Of a stretch of 64,000 nt of DNA, positions 35,233 to 44,998 are shown piece after piece (the first letter of the stretch is position 1; the number at the start of each line of letters is the position of its first letter). The notes beneath the pieces are model-generated. The model had not been told where the DNA came from, made no database searches, and saw nothing but the letters and a program-made list of their open reading frames with translations. The DNA is from Arthrobacter sp. 131MFCol6.1 (GTDB lineage Bacteria; Actinomycetota; Actinomycetes; Actinomycetales; Micrococcaceae): contig NZ_KB895541.1 of assembly GCF_000374925.1 (NCBI RefSeq), positions 1,056,122-1,120,121 of the forward strand, read 5' to 3'. The position numbers were made by a program, and so were the translations under genes.

Positions 35233-35266
35233 ACGGGCCGGACCCCGCCTAGGGGGTCCGGCCCGT
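35233..35266. terminator. 14-bp GC-rich hairpin between XRE and UspA genes
   Basis: ACGGGCCGGACCCC (35233-35246) pairs perfectly with 35253-35266 around a 6-base loop. It lies between convergent genes and probably ends both transcripts. Confidence 0.85.
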
Positions 35267-35293
35267 CCGCCGTTTGGGAGCCGCGGGCGCTTT

Positions 35294-35698
35294 CTAGGAG
35301 AGGGCTCCGTCCGCCTTCACGGCAAGGACAGGCCGATCGGCCTGCATGAGGATGCGCTGGGCGTGGCTGCCCAGGATGAATTTTCCGACCTGTGAGCGGT
35401 GCCGCAGGCCAATGACGATGAGGGAGGCGTTGACCTCTCGGGCGACGTCAAGGAATTCATCGGCGAGGTCCTCACGGTACGGCGGTTGGATCACCGTGGC
35501 CCTGATGCCGGCCTCCGTGGCCCGGCGGCCGGCCTGCTCCAGGATGTCGGAGGCGGCAACCGACTTGTCCACCAGTGCGCCCTCGCGGGCGGAGTTGACG
35601 ATGACCAGGTCTTCCTTCCGGAGCACGGCTTCGGCGATGCCGGCGGTCAGCGCGGCTTCCCCTGCCGGGGTGGGGACGAAACCGACGATGATGCTCAT
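35294..35698 (-). CDS. Universal stress protein (UspA family)
   Basis: The 134-residue single-domain protein has the ATP-binding pattern G-2x-G-9x-G(S/T) in GLRHRSQVGKFILGSHAQRIL, plus a conserved N-terminal IIVGFVPTPAGEAAL strand. Its ATG overlaps the TctA stop (ATGA), so it is translated with the transporter. UspA in a tripartite tricarboxylate transporter operon suggests a regulatory or ATP-sensing role for uptake, which is inference. Confidence 0.9.
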   Translation of the reverse strand: MSIIVGFVPTPAGEAALTAGIAEAVLRKEDLVIVNSAREGALVDKSVAASDILEQAGRRATEAGIRATVIQPPYREDLADEFLDVAREVNASLIVIGLRHRSQVGKFILGSHAQRILMQADRPVLAVKADGALS

Positions 35699-37227
35699 AC
35701 CTTCTCCTTGATTTTCGTGGTGACGGGTTGTCCGACTGGCACTGTCTTGCGTTTGGCGAGCACGGTCCGGATGCCCGGGAGCACCGCCACCAGGACGAAC
35801 ACGAGGAGCAGCGTCGCGGAGATGGGACGGGTGAGGAAACCAGTGGGATCGCCGCCGAACACGAGAAGTGAACGGCGCAGCGAGCTCTCCAGCAGGGATC
35901 CGAGGACGAACGCCAGGACCAGCGGCCCGGGTTCAAAGCCGAACTTCTTCATCAGGTATCCGACGATCCCAAACACCACGACAAGCGTCACATCGAACAT
36001 GCTGTTGTTGATGGTGTAAGCGCCGAGCAACGTGATGAGAGCGGTGACCGGGGCCAGGATCGCGGCCCGGACGCGGAGGATCTTTACGAAGATTCCCACG
36101 AGCGGCAGGCTCATGATCAGCAGGAGGATGTTCCCGATGTACATGGAGTTGACGACGCCCCAGAACAGCTCGGGGTCCTGCTCCACCAGTTGCGGCCCCG
36201 GTGTCACGCCCTGGATCAGCAGGGCACCGAACATCAGGGCCATGGTGGCGTTGGCCGGGATTCCAAGGGTCAGCAGCGGAATGAACGACGACGTTGCCGC
36301 CGCGTTGTTTGCCGTTTCCGGCCCAGCGACGCCTTCGGGCGCGCCCTTGCCGAATCGTTCCGGCTGCTTTGCGCGCTTCTTCTCCATCGCATAGGAGGCC
36401 ATCGACGCGATCGTGGCGCCCCCGCCGGGCAGAATCCCGAGGAAGAACCCCAGGACCGAACCGCGGGCGATCGCGCCTGAGGCCTGCTTGAGATCCGTGC
36501 GTGAAGGCCAGACGTTCGTGACCTTGGACGGCGCCTTGGCCGCCCGGTGACGCTCCTCGAGGTTGTAGAGGATTTCGCCCAGGCCGAAGACGCCCATGGC
36601 GATCGGCACAAAATCGATTCCGTCGGCCAACTCCAGGTTGCCGAACGTGAAGCGGCTTTCGCCGGTGAAGATGTCCCGGCCGACCGTTGCCAGCAGCAGT
36701 CCGACGGCGGCGGCGATGAGTGCCTTGGTCTTGGCACCGTTGCTGATGGTGGCCACCAACAGGATCCCGAGCAGTGCGAGGGCGGAATATTCTGCCGGGC
36801 CGAAGTCGAGGGCAAAGCTCGCCACGATGGGGGCCAGGAAGGTCAGGCCGATGATCGCGGCGGTTCCGCCGATGAACGAACCGATGGACGCCAGGCCGAG
36901 TGCGGTGCCGGCCTTGCCCTGTTTGGCCATCTGGTAGCCGTCGAAGACCGTCACCACTGAGGATGCTTCGCCGGGAAGCCGGAGGAGCACGGAGGTGATG
37001 GTGCCGCCGTACTGTGCCCCGTAGAAGATTCCCGCGAGCATGATGATGGCGGTGACGGGTTCGACGTTGTAGGTCAGCGGCAGCAGGATGGCGATGGTTG
37101 CCGCCGGCCCCAGGCCGGGCAGGACACCGATCAACATGCCGATGACGACGCCGATCAGGCAGTACAGGAGGTTGCTCGGCTCCAGGACAACGGCGAATCC
37201 GTTGATCACGGGATTTAGAAAATCCAC
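35695..37227 (-). CDS. tctA: Tripartite tricarboxylate transporter, large permease TctA
   Basis: The 510-residue protein has about twelve membrane helices and the TctA signature with GVLPGLGPAATIAILLP near the N-terminus and GGGATIASMASYAMEKK and TLGIPANATMALMFGALL in the middle. It forms the main channel of a TTT-type secondary importer with TctB and the periplasmic-type receptor TctC. The start is GTG with an AGGAG ribosome site. It follows TctB by nine bases, and UspA overlaps its end. Confidence 0.93.
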   Translation of the reverse strand: MDFLNPVINGFAVVLEPSNLLYCLIGVVIGMLIGVLPGLGPAATIAILLPLTYNVEPVTAIIMLAGIFYGAQYGGTITSVLLRLPGEASSVVTVFDGYQMAKQGKAGTALGLASIGSFIGGTAAIIGLTFLAPIVASFALDFGPAEYSALALLGILLVATISNGAKTKALIAAAVGLLLATVGRDIFTGESRFTFGNLELADGIDFVPIAMGVFGLGEILYNLEERHRAAKAPSKVTNVWPSRTDLKQASGAIARGSVLGFFLGILPGGGATIASMASYAMEKKRAKQPERFGKGAPEGVAGPETANNAAATSSFIPLLTLGIPANATMALMFGALLIQGVTPGPQLVEQDPELFWGVVNSMYIGNILLLIMSLPLVGIFVKILRVRAAILAPVTALITLLGAYTINNSMFDVTLVVVFGIVGYLMKKFGFEPGPLVLAFVLGSLLESSLRRSLLVFGGDPTGFLTRPISATLLLVFVLVAVLPGIRTVLAKRKTVPVGQPVTTKIKEKV

Positions 37228-37236
37228 GGGGTTCTC

Positions 37237-37833
37237 CTAGAAGAGGTGGGGAATGGAGGTGTTGAGCGCCAGGACGAAGATCGCATAGAACGCGGCCACG
37301 ACGATCGCGCTCACCAGCACGGTGGAGCGCCACGTTTCGCCGCCCAAAAAGCGCATCCAGATGACGCATAGGACCAGGGCGGGCAGTTCAAAACCGATCA
37401 CGGGCATGAGCGCCACCATGGCGGCGAGGGTGACGAGCCCTGTGAGGGGTGCCAGGGACATGCGGGTGAACTTCTCCGCGTCCCGGTTGTGCCGTCCGAT
37501 GATCAACTGGAAGAGTCCCAGGACCACCATGACGCAGCTGATCATGAACGGCCACAGCCCGGGCTGCGGGGCCGCCGGAGTCCCCAGGCCCATCACAACG
37601 GACAGGACCAGGGCGCCGGTGCCGACGCCGACGACCACCAGGGAAGATGCCGCATTGGCGAGCGCCCCGGCGGCGGGAGGCTTTTCGTCCTCCCACTGCG
37701 CGGCGAGCTGCTCCGGCGTCAGGTCCTCCAGACGGTCGTCGGCAGGCGTGTCGGGGGCGTCCCCGCCGGAGGGGGCGGCCGGGTGGCGTCCCCCTCCGGC
37801 GGGCACTGCAGGTGTTGCCGTCACTTGGATCAC
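37237..37833 (-). CDS. tctB: Tripartite tricarboxylate transporter, small permease TctB
   Basis: The product (198 residues) has a long acidic N-terminal extension, Pro/Ala-rich, then four membrane helices with the family's GLWPFMISCVMVVLGLFQLI segment. The start is uncertain: GTG at 37833 overlaps the TctC stop (GTGA), and another GTG lies nine bases downstream. TctB partners TctA in the membrane. The cytoplasmic extension (PEQLAAQWEDEKPP) is longer than in most homologues. Confidence 0.85.
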   Translation of the reverse strand: MIQVTATPAVPAGGGRHPAAPSGGDAPDTPADDRLEDLTPEQLAAQWEDEKPPAAGALANAASSLVVVGVGTGALVLSVVMGLGTPAAPQPGLWPFMISCVMVVLGLFQLIIGRHNRDAEKFTRMSLAPLTGLVTLAAMVALMPVIGFELPALVLCVIWMRFLGGETWRSTVLVSAIVVAAFYAIFVLALNTSIPHLF

Positions 37834-38831
37834 TTCGTCCCGCTGAGGCTGATGTCGTACTTCTCCACCAGCGACTTGTACTTGGCGGCGTATTCCTTCC
37901 ACTGGGTGACGACTTCCTCGCCGGAGATTTCTTTCGGCGTCAGCATGTTCTTCTTGTTGAATTCCTTGTACGAATCGGACTTGAAGGTCTCCTGGATGGC
38001 AGCGAGCAGCTTGTCCTTTACGTCCTTGGGGGTCCCCTTGGGAGCGGCGACAGCGCGATACTGAGCCACAGGAACGTCGTAACCGGATTCCTTGGCCGTG
38101 GGCACGTCCGGAAGGAAGGAGTTCCGCTCTTCCGAGAAGACCAGCAGCGGTGCTACCTTCCCGGCCTGGATCTGCGGCATGGCTTCACCAAGCTGGATGG
38201 TGGACACTTCGACCTGATTGCCAAGGACGGCGGTGAGGGCAGGCTTGCCGCTGTCGAACGGAACATCGGTGCCCTTGACGCCGGCCTGCTTGAAGAGGAC
38301 GGTCTGCGCCAGCTGGCTGCCGGTACCCACGCCGGTGGTGCCGAAGGTGATGTTGCGTCCGGCTCCGGTCAGGTCCTTGATGCTGTTGAAGCCGGAGGCC
38401 TTGCTGGCGACCAGCACGTAGTCGTCCTGGGACAGGCCGGCGATGATGTCGAGGTCGTCGATGTTGACGGCCTCATCCGCGGTGACCGCCAGCGGGGTGA
38501 TCGTGACAAGGGACGCGGTGACCAGCAGGAGGTTCTGGCCGTCGGCAGGTTTGCCGGCCACTTCCTTGGTCGCCAGGGCCCCGTTCGCGCCCGGCTTGTT
38601 CACCACAGGCATCGGGGCGCCGAGGGATTTGGACGCGCCCTCGGAGATGGCGCGGGCAATCAGGTCGGTGCTTCCGCCGGCGGCCTGGCCTACGGTGAGG
38701 TTTACGGGCCCGTTCGGATATTTTGAAGAATCGGAACTGCCGCCGGCAACATTGCCGCAGGCCGTCAGCGCCAAGAGCGTGACGGCGGATGCCGCTCCAA
38801 GTACGGTGCGGCGCGAAGGGAAGTGCATCAT
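37830..38831 (-). CDS. tctC: Tripartite tricarboxylate transporter, substrate receptor TctC (Bug family)
   Basis: This 333-residue lipoprotein has the lipobox LTAC near residue 25 and a mature domain with the Bug-type pattern: NLTVGQAAGGSTDLIARAISEG in the first loop, GANGALATKEVAGKPADGQ, and the GTTGVGTGSQLAQTV segment. It binds the carboxylate ligand and delivers it to TctAB. GAGGAG precedes the tandem ATGs. The operon promoter shares its architecture with those of the hexarate catabolic genes, so the ligand may be glucarate, galactarate or a related diacid rather than citrate. Confidence 0.92.
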   Translation of the reverse strand: MMHFPSRRTVLGAASAVTLLALTACGNVAGGSSDSSKYPNGPVNLTVGQAAGGSTDLIARAISEGASKSLGAPMPVVNKPGANGALATKEVAGKPADGQNLLLVTASLVTITPLAVTADEAVNIDDLDIIAGLSQDDYVLVASKASGFNSIKDLTGAGRNITFGTTGVGTGSQLAQTVLFKQAGVKGTDVPFDSGKPALTAVLGNQVEVSTIQLGEAMPQIQAGKVAPLLVFSEERNSFLPDVPTAKESGYDVPVAQYRAVAAPKGTPKDVKDKLLAAIQETFKSDSYKEFNKKNMLTPKEISGEEVVTQWKEYAAKYKSLVEKYDISLSGTK

Positions 38832-38906
38832 TGAAACTCCTCATTGATGGTCAGGGCCAGCGCCCCGGAAGCATGTGAACCGCGTCACTGCCGGTTCGCT
38901 GTGTCG

Positions 38907-38962
38907 AGTGTAGGGAGCGGCTATGATGCATGTCTAAGCCCAAATATGCATCGAGTGATACC
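38907..38962 (-). promoter_or_regulatory. tctCBA promoter with LysR-type operator
   Basis: On the minus strand GGTATC (38962-38957) is followed by 19 bases, TTAGAC (38937-38932), 19 bases, then TACACT (38912-38907). The operator core is GGTATC-N4-GATGCA, an imperfect inverted repeat. Two other promoters in the cluster have the same layout. Confidence 0.7.
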
Positions 38963-38973
38963 GGGAAGGCATC

Positions 38974-39858
38974 ATGTTTACCTTTGACCAGCTGGCCGGA
39001 TTCATCGCGGTGGCAGAAGAACTCCACTTTGGCCGCGCAGCGGAACGCCTAAACATGACCCAGCCTCCGCTGAGCCGGCAGATCCAGAAGCTGGAGAAGA
39101 CCGTTGGCGCCGAACTGCTCGAACGGGACAACCGGAGGGTCCAGCTGACCCCGGCAGGAACCGCGTTCCTCGACGAAGCCAGGCGCCTGCTGGCCCTCGC
39201 GGAACGGGCGCCGGTCACCGCCCGCCGGATCGCTTCGGGCCGCTCCGGCCTGCTGCGAATCGGCTTCACCGCCGCCAGCGGGTTCAGCATCCTGGGACCG
39301 CTGCTGGAGGAGATTTCGGCGATTCTCCCCGACGTCGACGTCGACCTGCAGGAACTGGTGACCGGCGAACAGATCCAGGCCCTGGAAACGGGAGAACTGG
39401 ACCTGGGGCTGGCACGACCGCCGTTCGACAAGGACGTTTTCGATTCGCGGCTTCTGTACCGCGAATCCATGATGGTGGCGGTCCCGGCCGGCCACCGCCT
39501 GGCCCGCCGCGGCGGAATGGTTGGGAACGAGGACCTCAAGGACGAGGCCCTCATCATGCATTCGCCGCTGCAGGCCCGGTACTTCTACGACCTCGTAATC
39601 CGCATGCTGCCAGTGCAGCACGGGAACGTGGTCCACACCGTCAGCCAGATCCTGACCATGGTCTCGCTGGTGGCCGCCAAACGCGGCGTCGCCTTTGTGC
39701 CCCGCTCCGCCACGGCACTCGGCATCCAGGGGGTCGAATTCCTCCCGCTGGCCAGCAGCCATGGCGAGCCCGTGGAGCTTCATGCCATCTGGAGCCGGAA
39801 AGTGAGCAATCCCGCCCTGTCGCGGCTTCTCGGCAGCCTGGACTTCCAGCTGGACTGA
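38974..39858 (+). CDS. LysR-family transcriptional regulator of the hexarate cluster
   Basis: The 294-residue protein has an N-terminal winged helix-turn-helix (FIAVAEELHFGRAAERLNMTQPPLSRQIQKLE) and a periplasmic-binding-like effector domain from about residue 90. It is divergent from tctCBA-uspA, with the shared operator only 12 bases from its start, so it probably controls itself and the transporter. The same site precedes kdgD and the gudP-like gene. The likely effector is a hexarate or downstream acid. GGGAAGG precedes the ATG. Confidence 0.9.
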   Translation: MFTFDQLAGFIAVAEELHFGRAAERLNMTQPPLSRQIQKLEKTVGAELLERDNRRVQLTPAGTAFLDEARRLLALAERAPVTARRIASGRSGLLRIGFTAASGFSILGPLLEEISAILPDVDVDLQELVTGEQIQALETGELDLGLARPPFDKDVFDSRLLYRESMMVAVPAGHRLARRGGMVGNEDLKDEALIMHSPLQARYFYDLVIRMLPVQHGNVVHTVSQILTMVSLVAAKRGVAFVPRSATALGIQGVEFLPLASSHGEPVELHAIWSRKVSNPALSRLLGSLDFQLD

Positions 39859-39878
39859 AGCCGCGACCATGCACTGAA

Positions 39879-39934
39879 GGTATCAATGCATTCAATAATG
39901 CACTTGGACAGGCATGAGGCGCCAAACCTAGGGT
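39879..39934 (+). promoter_or_regulatory. kdgD operon promoter with LysR-type operator
   Basis: GGTATC (39879-39884), 19 bases, TTGGAC (39904-39909), 19 bases, TAGGGT (39929-39934). The interval also holds the perfect palindrome TGCATT-CAAT-AATGCA (39887-39902). The element half-site CATTCA differs from GATGCA at two positions. The expected transcription start is near 39941, giving a leader of about 47 bases. Confidence 0.7.
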
Positions 39935-39987
39935 GAAGGGGAACCGCACTTCCCCGCCGACTCGGCGCATATCCGGAGGACCATACC

Positions 39988-40902
39988 GTGGCAAAATACA
40001 CACCCCAGGAACTGGCGAACGTCCTCAAGGACGGCCTGCTCTCCTTCCCCGTCACCTCGTTCGATGCTGAGCTCCAGTTCGACGAAGAGAACTACCGCAA
40101 GCACCTCGCCTGGCAGGCCAGCTTCCCGGTCGCCGGACTCTTCGCCGCGGGTGGCACCGGGGAGGGCTTCTCGCTGACCCCGACCGAGTCCGGGCGCGTT
40201 GTCCGCGCCGCCGTCGGGGAAGTCGGCAGCATCGTCCCGGTCCTGGCCTCCGCCGGCGGCTCCACCGCCCAGGCCATCGAAAACGCTCGCGCCGCCGAGG
40301 AAGCCGGCGCCGACGGCATCCTGCTGCTCCCGCCGTACCTGACCGAAGCAGACCAGGGCGGCCTGATCGACCACGTCAGCGCCATCTGCCGGTCCACCTC
40401 CCTCGGCGTCATCATCTACAACCGTGCGAACGCGATTTACAAGGACACCACGGTCGCCACGCTGGCCGACCGCCACCAGAACCTGATCGGTTTCAAGGAC
40501 GGCGTCGGCGATCTCGAACACGACGCCCGGGTCTACGCCAAGCTCGGTGACCGCCTGTTCTACCTCGGCGGCCTCCCCACTGCCGAGACGTTCGCGCTCC
40601 CGCTGCTGCAGCTGGGCATGAGTACCTATTCGTCCGCCATGTACAACTTCGTGCCCCAGTTTGCCCTGGACTTCTACCAGGATGTCCGCAACCACGACCG
40701 GGTCGCCGTCAACCGGAAGCTGAACGAGTTCGTGATCCCCTACCTGGACATCCGCGACCGCGTGAAGGGCTACTCCGTCTCGATCGTCAAGGCAGGACTC
40801 GACGCGATTGGCCGCTCCGCCGGCGGGGTCCGCCCACCGCTGCAGAACCTGGCGCCCCAGGACCTCGCAGACCTCAAGTCCCTTATCGCCACCGTTTCCT
40901 AG
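39988..40902 (+). CDS. kdgD: 5-dehydro-4-deoxyglucarate dehydratase
   Basis: This 304-residue class I aldolase-type (beta/alpha)8 barrel has the family motif [16 protein letters not shown], the YNRANA catalytic tyrosine region and the Schiff-base lysine in GFKDGVGD. It converts 5-dehydro-4-deoxy-D-glucarate to 2,5-dioxopentanoate with loss of water and CO2, the step after glucarate or galactarate dehydration. The start is GTG with GGAGGA upstream. The dehydrogenase gene follows 11 bases later. Confidence 0.93.
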   Translation: MAKYTPQELANVLKDGLLSFPVTSFDAELQFDEENYRKHLAWQASFPVAGLFAAGGTGEGFSLTPTESGRVVRAAVGEVGSIVPVLASAGGSTAQAIENARAAEEAGADGILLLPPYLTEADQGGLIDHVSAICRSTSLGVIIYNRANAIYKDTTVATLADRHQNLIGFKDGVGDLEHDARVYAKLGDRLFYLGGLPTAETFALPLLQLGMSTYSSAMYNFVPQFALDFYQDVRNHDRVAVNRKLNEFVIPYLDIRDRVKGYSVSIVKAGLDAIGRSAGGVRPPLQNLAPQDLADLKSLIATVS

Positions 40903-40913
40903 GAGGACGCACC

Positions 40914-42545
40914 GTGACACTCACCGGACGCTCACTCATTGCCGGCCAGGCCGTCGCCGGGGACGGCACGACGGCGTACGCCTTCAATCCCGCCACAAAC
41001 GAACGGCTCGAACCCGGCTACACGCTGCTCACCGAGGAACAGCTGAAGGACGCCACCGCAGCGGCCGCCGCGGCCTATCCCTCCTTCAGCACGCTCGACC
41101 CGGAAACCCATGCCCGGTTCCTCGAGGCCATTGCCGGGAACATCGAGGCGATCGGCGAGGAACTCATCACCCGCGCGGGCCTCGAAACCGGGCTGCCGGC
41201 CGCCAGGCTCCAGGGTGAGCGGGCGCGCACCACCGGCCAGCTCCGGCTCTTCGCCGGCGTCGTACGCCAGGGGGATTTCCGCGGGGTCCGGATCGACCCG
41301 GCGCTGCCGGACCGCGCTCCGCTGCCGCGGGCGGACATCCGGCAGCGGCAGATCCCGCTGGGTCCCGTCGCCGTTTTTGGTGCGAGCAACTTCCCGCTGG
41401 CCTTCTCGACGGCGGGCGGCGACACCGCCTCCGCCCTCGCCGCCGGCTGCCCCGTGGTTTTCAAGGCCCACAATGCGCACCCGGGCACCGGCGAACTCGT
41501 CGGCCAGGCCATCACCAAGGCCGTCCGCGACACCGGGCTGCACCCGGGCGTGTTCTCGCTGATCTACGGTCCGGGCAGCAGCATCGGCCAGGCGCTCGTC
41601 GCCGATCCGGCCATCAAGGCCGTCGGCTTCACCGGGTCGCAGTCCGCCGGCATCGCGCTGATGCGCACCGCGGCCGCCCGGCCAGAACCCATTCCTGTCT
41701 ATGCGGAGATGTCCTCGCTCAACCCGGTGTTCGTCTTCCCCGGCGCTCTCGACGGCGACGCCGAAGAAATCAGCGCGCTCGCCCGGCAGTACGTTGCCGC
41801 CGTCACCGGCAGCTCCGGGCAGCTGTGCACCTCCCCCGGCCTCCTGTTCGCCCCCGCCGGTGCGGCCGGCGACGCCTTTGCCGCCGCCGTCGGCCGGGCC
41901 GTGTCCTCCTGCGCCGGGCAGACCATGCTGACCGAAGGCATCGCCGGGTCCTGGCACGCCGGAGCCGATGCCCTGGCTTCCGCCGGGAACGTCGGCGTCG
42001 TCGGGCAGGGCGCCGACGGCGCGACGATGAACGCCCCGGCTCCGGCCATCTTCGGCACGTCCGTCGCCGAATTCGTGGCCAACCCCGTCCTGCACCAAGA
42101 AATCTTCGGCGCCGCCAGCCTGGTGATCCGGTACTCCACCACCGGGGAGCTCGTCGACGCCGCCCACCGGCTCGAAGGCCAGCTCACGGCCTCCCTGCAG
42201 CTCACCGAATCGGACTACCGCGCCGCTGCCCCCCTCATCCCGGTACTGGAGCAGAAGGTCGGCCGGATCATCGTCAACGGCTGGCCGACCGGCGTCGAAG
42301 TAGGCCACGCCATGGTGCACGGCGGCCCGTTCCCCGCCACATCCGACACCCGGACAACGTCCGTGGGTACATTGGCAATCAACCGGTTCCTGCGCCCCGT
42401 CGCCTACCAGAACCTGCCACAGGAACTGCTCCCGGCGCCGCTGCAGGACCCCAACCCGTGGCGGCTGAACCGCCGGATCGACGGCGTCGTTCAAGCCCCG
42501 GCGGCAGAACAGACTGCAACAGAGAAAGCAGAGGCCAACGCGTGA
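40914..42545 (+). CDS. 2,5-dioxovalerate (alpha-ketoglutarate semialdehyde) dehydrogenase
   Basis: The 543-residue aldehyde dehydrogenase has the NADP-binding FTGSQSAG segment, a catalytic glutamate in the [11 protein letters not shown] region and the catalytic cysteine in [10 protein letters not shown]. Its length and [26 protein letters not shown] match the family that oxidises 2,5-dioxopentanoate to 2-oxoglutarate, feeding hexarates into the TCA cycle. It starts with GTG after GGAGGAC. Its stop overlaps the start of glucarate dehydratase (GTGA). Confidence 0.92.
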   Translation: MTLTGRSLIAGQAVAGDGTTAYAFNPATNERLEPGYTLLTEEQLKDATAAAAAAYPSFSTLDPETHARFLEAIAGNIEAIGEELITRAGLETGLPAARLQGERARTTGQLRLFAGVVRQGDFRGVRIDPALPDRAPLPRADIRQRQIPLGPVAVFGASNFPLAFSTAGGDTASALAAGCPVVFKAHNAHPGTGELVGQAITKAVRDTGLHPGVFSLIYGPGSSIGQALVADPAIKAVGFTGSQSAGIALMRTAAARPEPIPVYAEMSSLNPVFVFPGALDGDAEEISALARQYVAAVTGSSGQLCTSPGLLFAPAGAAGDAFAAAVGRAVSSCAGQTMLTEGIAGSWHAGADALASAGNVGVVGQGADGATMNAPAPAIFGTSVAEFVANPVLHQEIFGAASLVIRYSTTGELVDAAHRLEGQLTASLQLTESDYRAAAPLIPVLEQKVGRIIVNGWPTGVEVGHAMVHGGPFPATSDTRTTSVGTLAINRFLRPVAYQNLPQELLPAPLQDPNPWRLNRRIDGVVQAPAAEQTATEKAEANA

Positions 42546-43870
42546 GCACGCAGCCCACCATTGCCCACGTTGAAGTGGTCCCCGTTGCCGGGCACGACAG
42601 CATGCTGATGAACCTCAGCGGCGCGCACGGCCCGTTCTTCACCCGCAACATCGTTCTCATCACCGATTCGAATGGCCGCACCGGACTCGGCGAAGTGCCG
42701 GGCGGGGAAAAGATCCGCGCCACCATCGAGGAGGCCGGCGCCTTCCTGGCCGGCCAGCCGGTGGCCCGCTACCGCTCCCTGCTCCGGGACGTCGCGGCGA
42801 AGTTCGCCGACCGCGACGCCGGCGGCCGCGGCCTGCAGACCTTTGACCTGCGCACCACCGTCCATGCCGTCACCGCGATCGAATCCGCACTCCTTGACCT
42901 GCACGGTCAGTTCCTCGGCGTCCCCGTCGCGGAACTGCTCGGCGACGGCCAGCAGCGCAGCTCGGTGCCCATGCTCGGTTATCTATTCTTCATCGGCGAC
43001 CCCGGCCGAACGGATTTGCCGTACCTGGTGGAGGACGCGCCGGCGGACCGGTGGGAAGAGCTCCGCCGGCGGGAGGCCATGACACCGGACGCCGTGGTGG
43101 CCCTGGCCGAGGCCGCCCAGGAACGCTACGGCTTCAGCGACTTCAAGCTCAAGGGCGGCGTGCTCTCCGGCGACGCCGAGGTGGATGTGGTGACGGCCCT
43201 GGCCGGGCGTTTCCCGGAAGCCCGGATCACCCTTGATCCCAACGGTGCCTGGCTCCTGGAGGAAGCCATCCGGCTGGGCAAACGCATGCAGGGCGTTGTG
43301 GCCTACGCCGAGGACCCCTGCGGCGCGGAGGGCCGTTTCTCCGGACGCGAGGTCATGGCCGAATTCCGCCGTGCCACCGGGCTTAGGACCGCGACGAACA
43401 TGATCGCGACGGACTGGCGCGAAATGTCCCATGCCATCCGCAGCAACGCCGTGGACATCCCCCTCGCGGACCCGCATTTCTGGACCATGCACGGCTCCGT
43501 CCGGGTGGCACAGATGTGCGCCGAATTCGGCCTGACCTGGGGATCGCACTCGAACAACCACTTCGATATCTCGCTCGCCATGTTCACCCACACCGGGGCG
43601 GCCGCCCCCGGCGAGATCACGGCGCTGGACACGCACTGGATCTGGCAGGACGGCCAGGGGCTCACCAAGGACCCCCTGCAGATCAAGGACGGTGCGATCA
43701 GGGTTCCGGACGCTCCGGGCCTCGGAATCGAACTGGACCGCGACGCCCTGGACAAGGCACACCAGCTGTATCTGGAACACGGTCTCGACGCCCGCGACGA
43801 CAGCATCGGCATGCAGTACTACGTTGACGGCTGGTCCTTTGATCCCAAGCGGCCCTGCCTCGTGCGCTAG
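42542..43870 (+). CDS. gudD: D-glucarate dehydratase
   Basis: The 442-residue enolase-superfamily enzyme has the catalytic KxK in FKLKGG, metal ligands in [16 protein letters not shown] and the [14 protein letters not shown] segment, and the histidine in [10 protein letters not shown]. It removes water from D-glucarate or L-idarate to give 5-dehydro-4-deoxyglucarate, the substrate of KdgD. The GTG start at 42542 overlaps the dehydrogenase stop by four bases; the same frame is open much further upstream, but there it is an out-of-frame shadow of the dehydrogenase. Confidence 0.93.
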   Translation: MSTQPTIAHVEVVPVAGHDSMLMNLSGAHGPFFTRNIVLITDSNGRTGLGEVPGGEKIRATIEEAGAFLAGQPVARYRSLLRDVAAKFADRDAGGRGLQTFDLRTTVHAVTAIESALLDLHGQFLGVPVAELLGDGQQRSSVPMLGYLFFIGDPGRTDLPYLVEDAPADRWEELRRREAMTPDAVVALAEAAQERYGFSDFKLKGGVLSGDAEVDVVTALAGRFPEARITLDPNGAWLLEEAIRLGKRMQGVVAYAEDPCGAEGRFSGREVMAEFRRATGLRTATNMIATDWREMSHAIRSNAVDIPLADPHFWTMHGSVRVAQMCAEFGLTWGSHSNNHFDISLAMFTHTGAAAPGEITALDTHWIWQDGQGLTKDPLQIKDGAIRVPDAPGLGIELDRDALDKAHQLYLEHGLDARDDSIGMQYYVDGWSFDPKRPCLVR

Positions 43871-43886
43871 AAAGCAACCATTCCTT

Positions 43887-43931
43887 CTGCACGGCCGGGC
43901 ATCCTCCACACCAAGAGGCCCGGCCGTGCAG
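43887..43931. terminator. 14-bp hairpin after the kdgD operon
   Basis: CTGCACGGCCGGGC (43887-43900) pairs perfectly with 43918-43931 around a 17-base loop. It separates the kdgD-ALDH-gudD operon from the AEC transporter gene. Confidence 0.7.
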
Positions 43932-43977
43932 AGCCACGCGTACTTAGCGCGTACACAGATTATTAGAAGGACCAATC

Positions 43978-44898
43978 TTGGGCGGCGTTCTCACCGGCAT
44001 ACTGATCGTCGCCTCCGTCATCGCCGTCGGCTATCTCTCAGCCCGGCTGCGGATCCTCGGACCGGAGGTCCAGGGCGCCCTGACCCGCACCGCGTATTAC
44101 ATCACCAACCCGGCACTGCTGTTCACAGTGGTGGCCGGCAGCGATATCCGGGCCGCGCTCGGAACTGATGCCCCGCTGGCGCTGCTCTCCGCGGCGGCCG
44201 TGGGGCTGCTCTATGCACTGCTGAGTTTCCTGTTCTTCCGCCGGCCGGTGGCAGAGACAGCCGTCGGCGCGATGGCCAGCAGCTACGCGAACGCCAACAA
44301 CATCGGGATCCCCGTCTCCCTCTACGCCGTGGGAACTGCCCAGCACGTGGCTCCCGTCCTGTTGGCCCAGATCCTCGTCCTGGCGCCGGTCTATTTGACC
44401 CTCCTGGGGCTCGCGTCGGGGTCCAGGATCTCCTGGCGGAAACTGCTGCTTCAGCCCTTAGCCAACCCCATGATTATTGCTTCCGGCCTGGGTGCGGCGG
44501 TCGCACTGACCGGCTGGACCGTTCCGGACCTGCTGCTGAAACCTGTCGACATGCTCGCCGGCGGCGCCGTCCCCATGGTGCTGCTGGCCTTCGGACTGTC
44601 CCTGGCCGGCAAGGCCCCGCTGCAAAAGGGCGACGGGCGCACTGAATCGCTCGTCGCCACCTTCCTGAAGATCGCAGGCATGCCGGTGATCGTCTGGGCG
44701 CTGGGACGCTTCGTCTTCGGCCTCGAGGGGCAGCACCTGCTGGCCATCGTGATCATGGGGGCGCTGCCCACGGCCCAGAATGTCTTCCTCTTCGCCTCCC
44801 CGTACCAGCGCGGCGTGATCGTTGCCCGGGACGTCATCCTGTGCACCACCCTGCTCTGCGCCGGCTCCCTGCTGGTCATCGCCTGGGTGCTTGGCTGA
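43978..44898 (+). CDS. AEC-family (auxin efflux carrier/malate permease) transporter
   Basis: The 306-residue membrane protein has ten helices and the family motif SYANANNIGIPVSLY, plus QPLANPMIIASGLGA and GALPTAQNVFLFASPY in the C-terminal half. Members export or import dicarboxylates. The start is TTG at 43978 with AAGGACC upstream. It lies inside the hexarate cluster and could exchange a pathway acid. Its direction of transport is not known. Confidence 0.85.
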   Translation: MGGVLTGILIVASVIAVGYLSARLRILGPEVQGALTRTAYYITNPALLFTVVAGSDIRAALGTDAPLALLSAAAVGLLYALLSFLFFRRPVAETAVGAMASSYANANNIGIPVSLYAVGTAQHVAPVLLAQILVLAPVYLTLLGLASGSRISWRKLLLQPLANPMIIASGLGAAVALTGWTVPDLLLKPVDMLAGGAVPMVLLAFGLSLAGKAPLQKGDGRTESLVATFLKIAGMPVIVWALGRFVFGLEGQHLLAIVIMGALPTAQNVFLFASPYQRGVIVARDVILCTTLLCAGSLLVIAWVLG

Positions 44899-44919
44899 CT
44901 GCGGCGCAACACTGTTCCG

Positions 44920-44947
44920 ATACTTGTTATACAAGTATATAACTTGT
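44920..44947. promoter_or_regulatory. Inverted repeats, likely GntR-family operator
   Basis: ATACTTGT (44920-44927) and ACAAGTAT (44931-44938) form a perfect 8-bp repeat around TAT. A third half-site ACTTGT follows at 44942-44947, pairing with ACAAGT. The shape resembles FadR/UxuR-type GntR sites (CTTGTNNNACAAG). It lies about 50-80 bases before the talarate/galactarate dehydratase start, in the presumed promoter, and the adjacent GntR gene is the likely regulator. Confidence 0.65.
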
Positions 44948-44998
44948 AACCTAAGTTGAGCGAGGCGGAGTTGCCCCGCAGGAACTTCAGGGAGAACC

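Noticed and set aside
40932-42494. 520-residue open frame on the minus strand
   Set aside because: It lies wholly opposite the 2,5-dioxovalerate dehydrogenase gene and is Gly/Arg-rich with no domain; high GC leaves the opposite frame open.
41825-42541. Upstream extension of glucarate dehydratase to a 681-residue protein
   Set aside because: The extension is arginine-rich and overlaps the dehydrogenase in another frame; the GTG at 42542 with GTGA coupling fits the family length.
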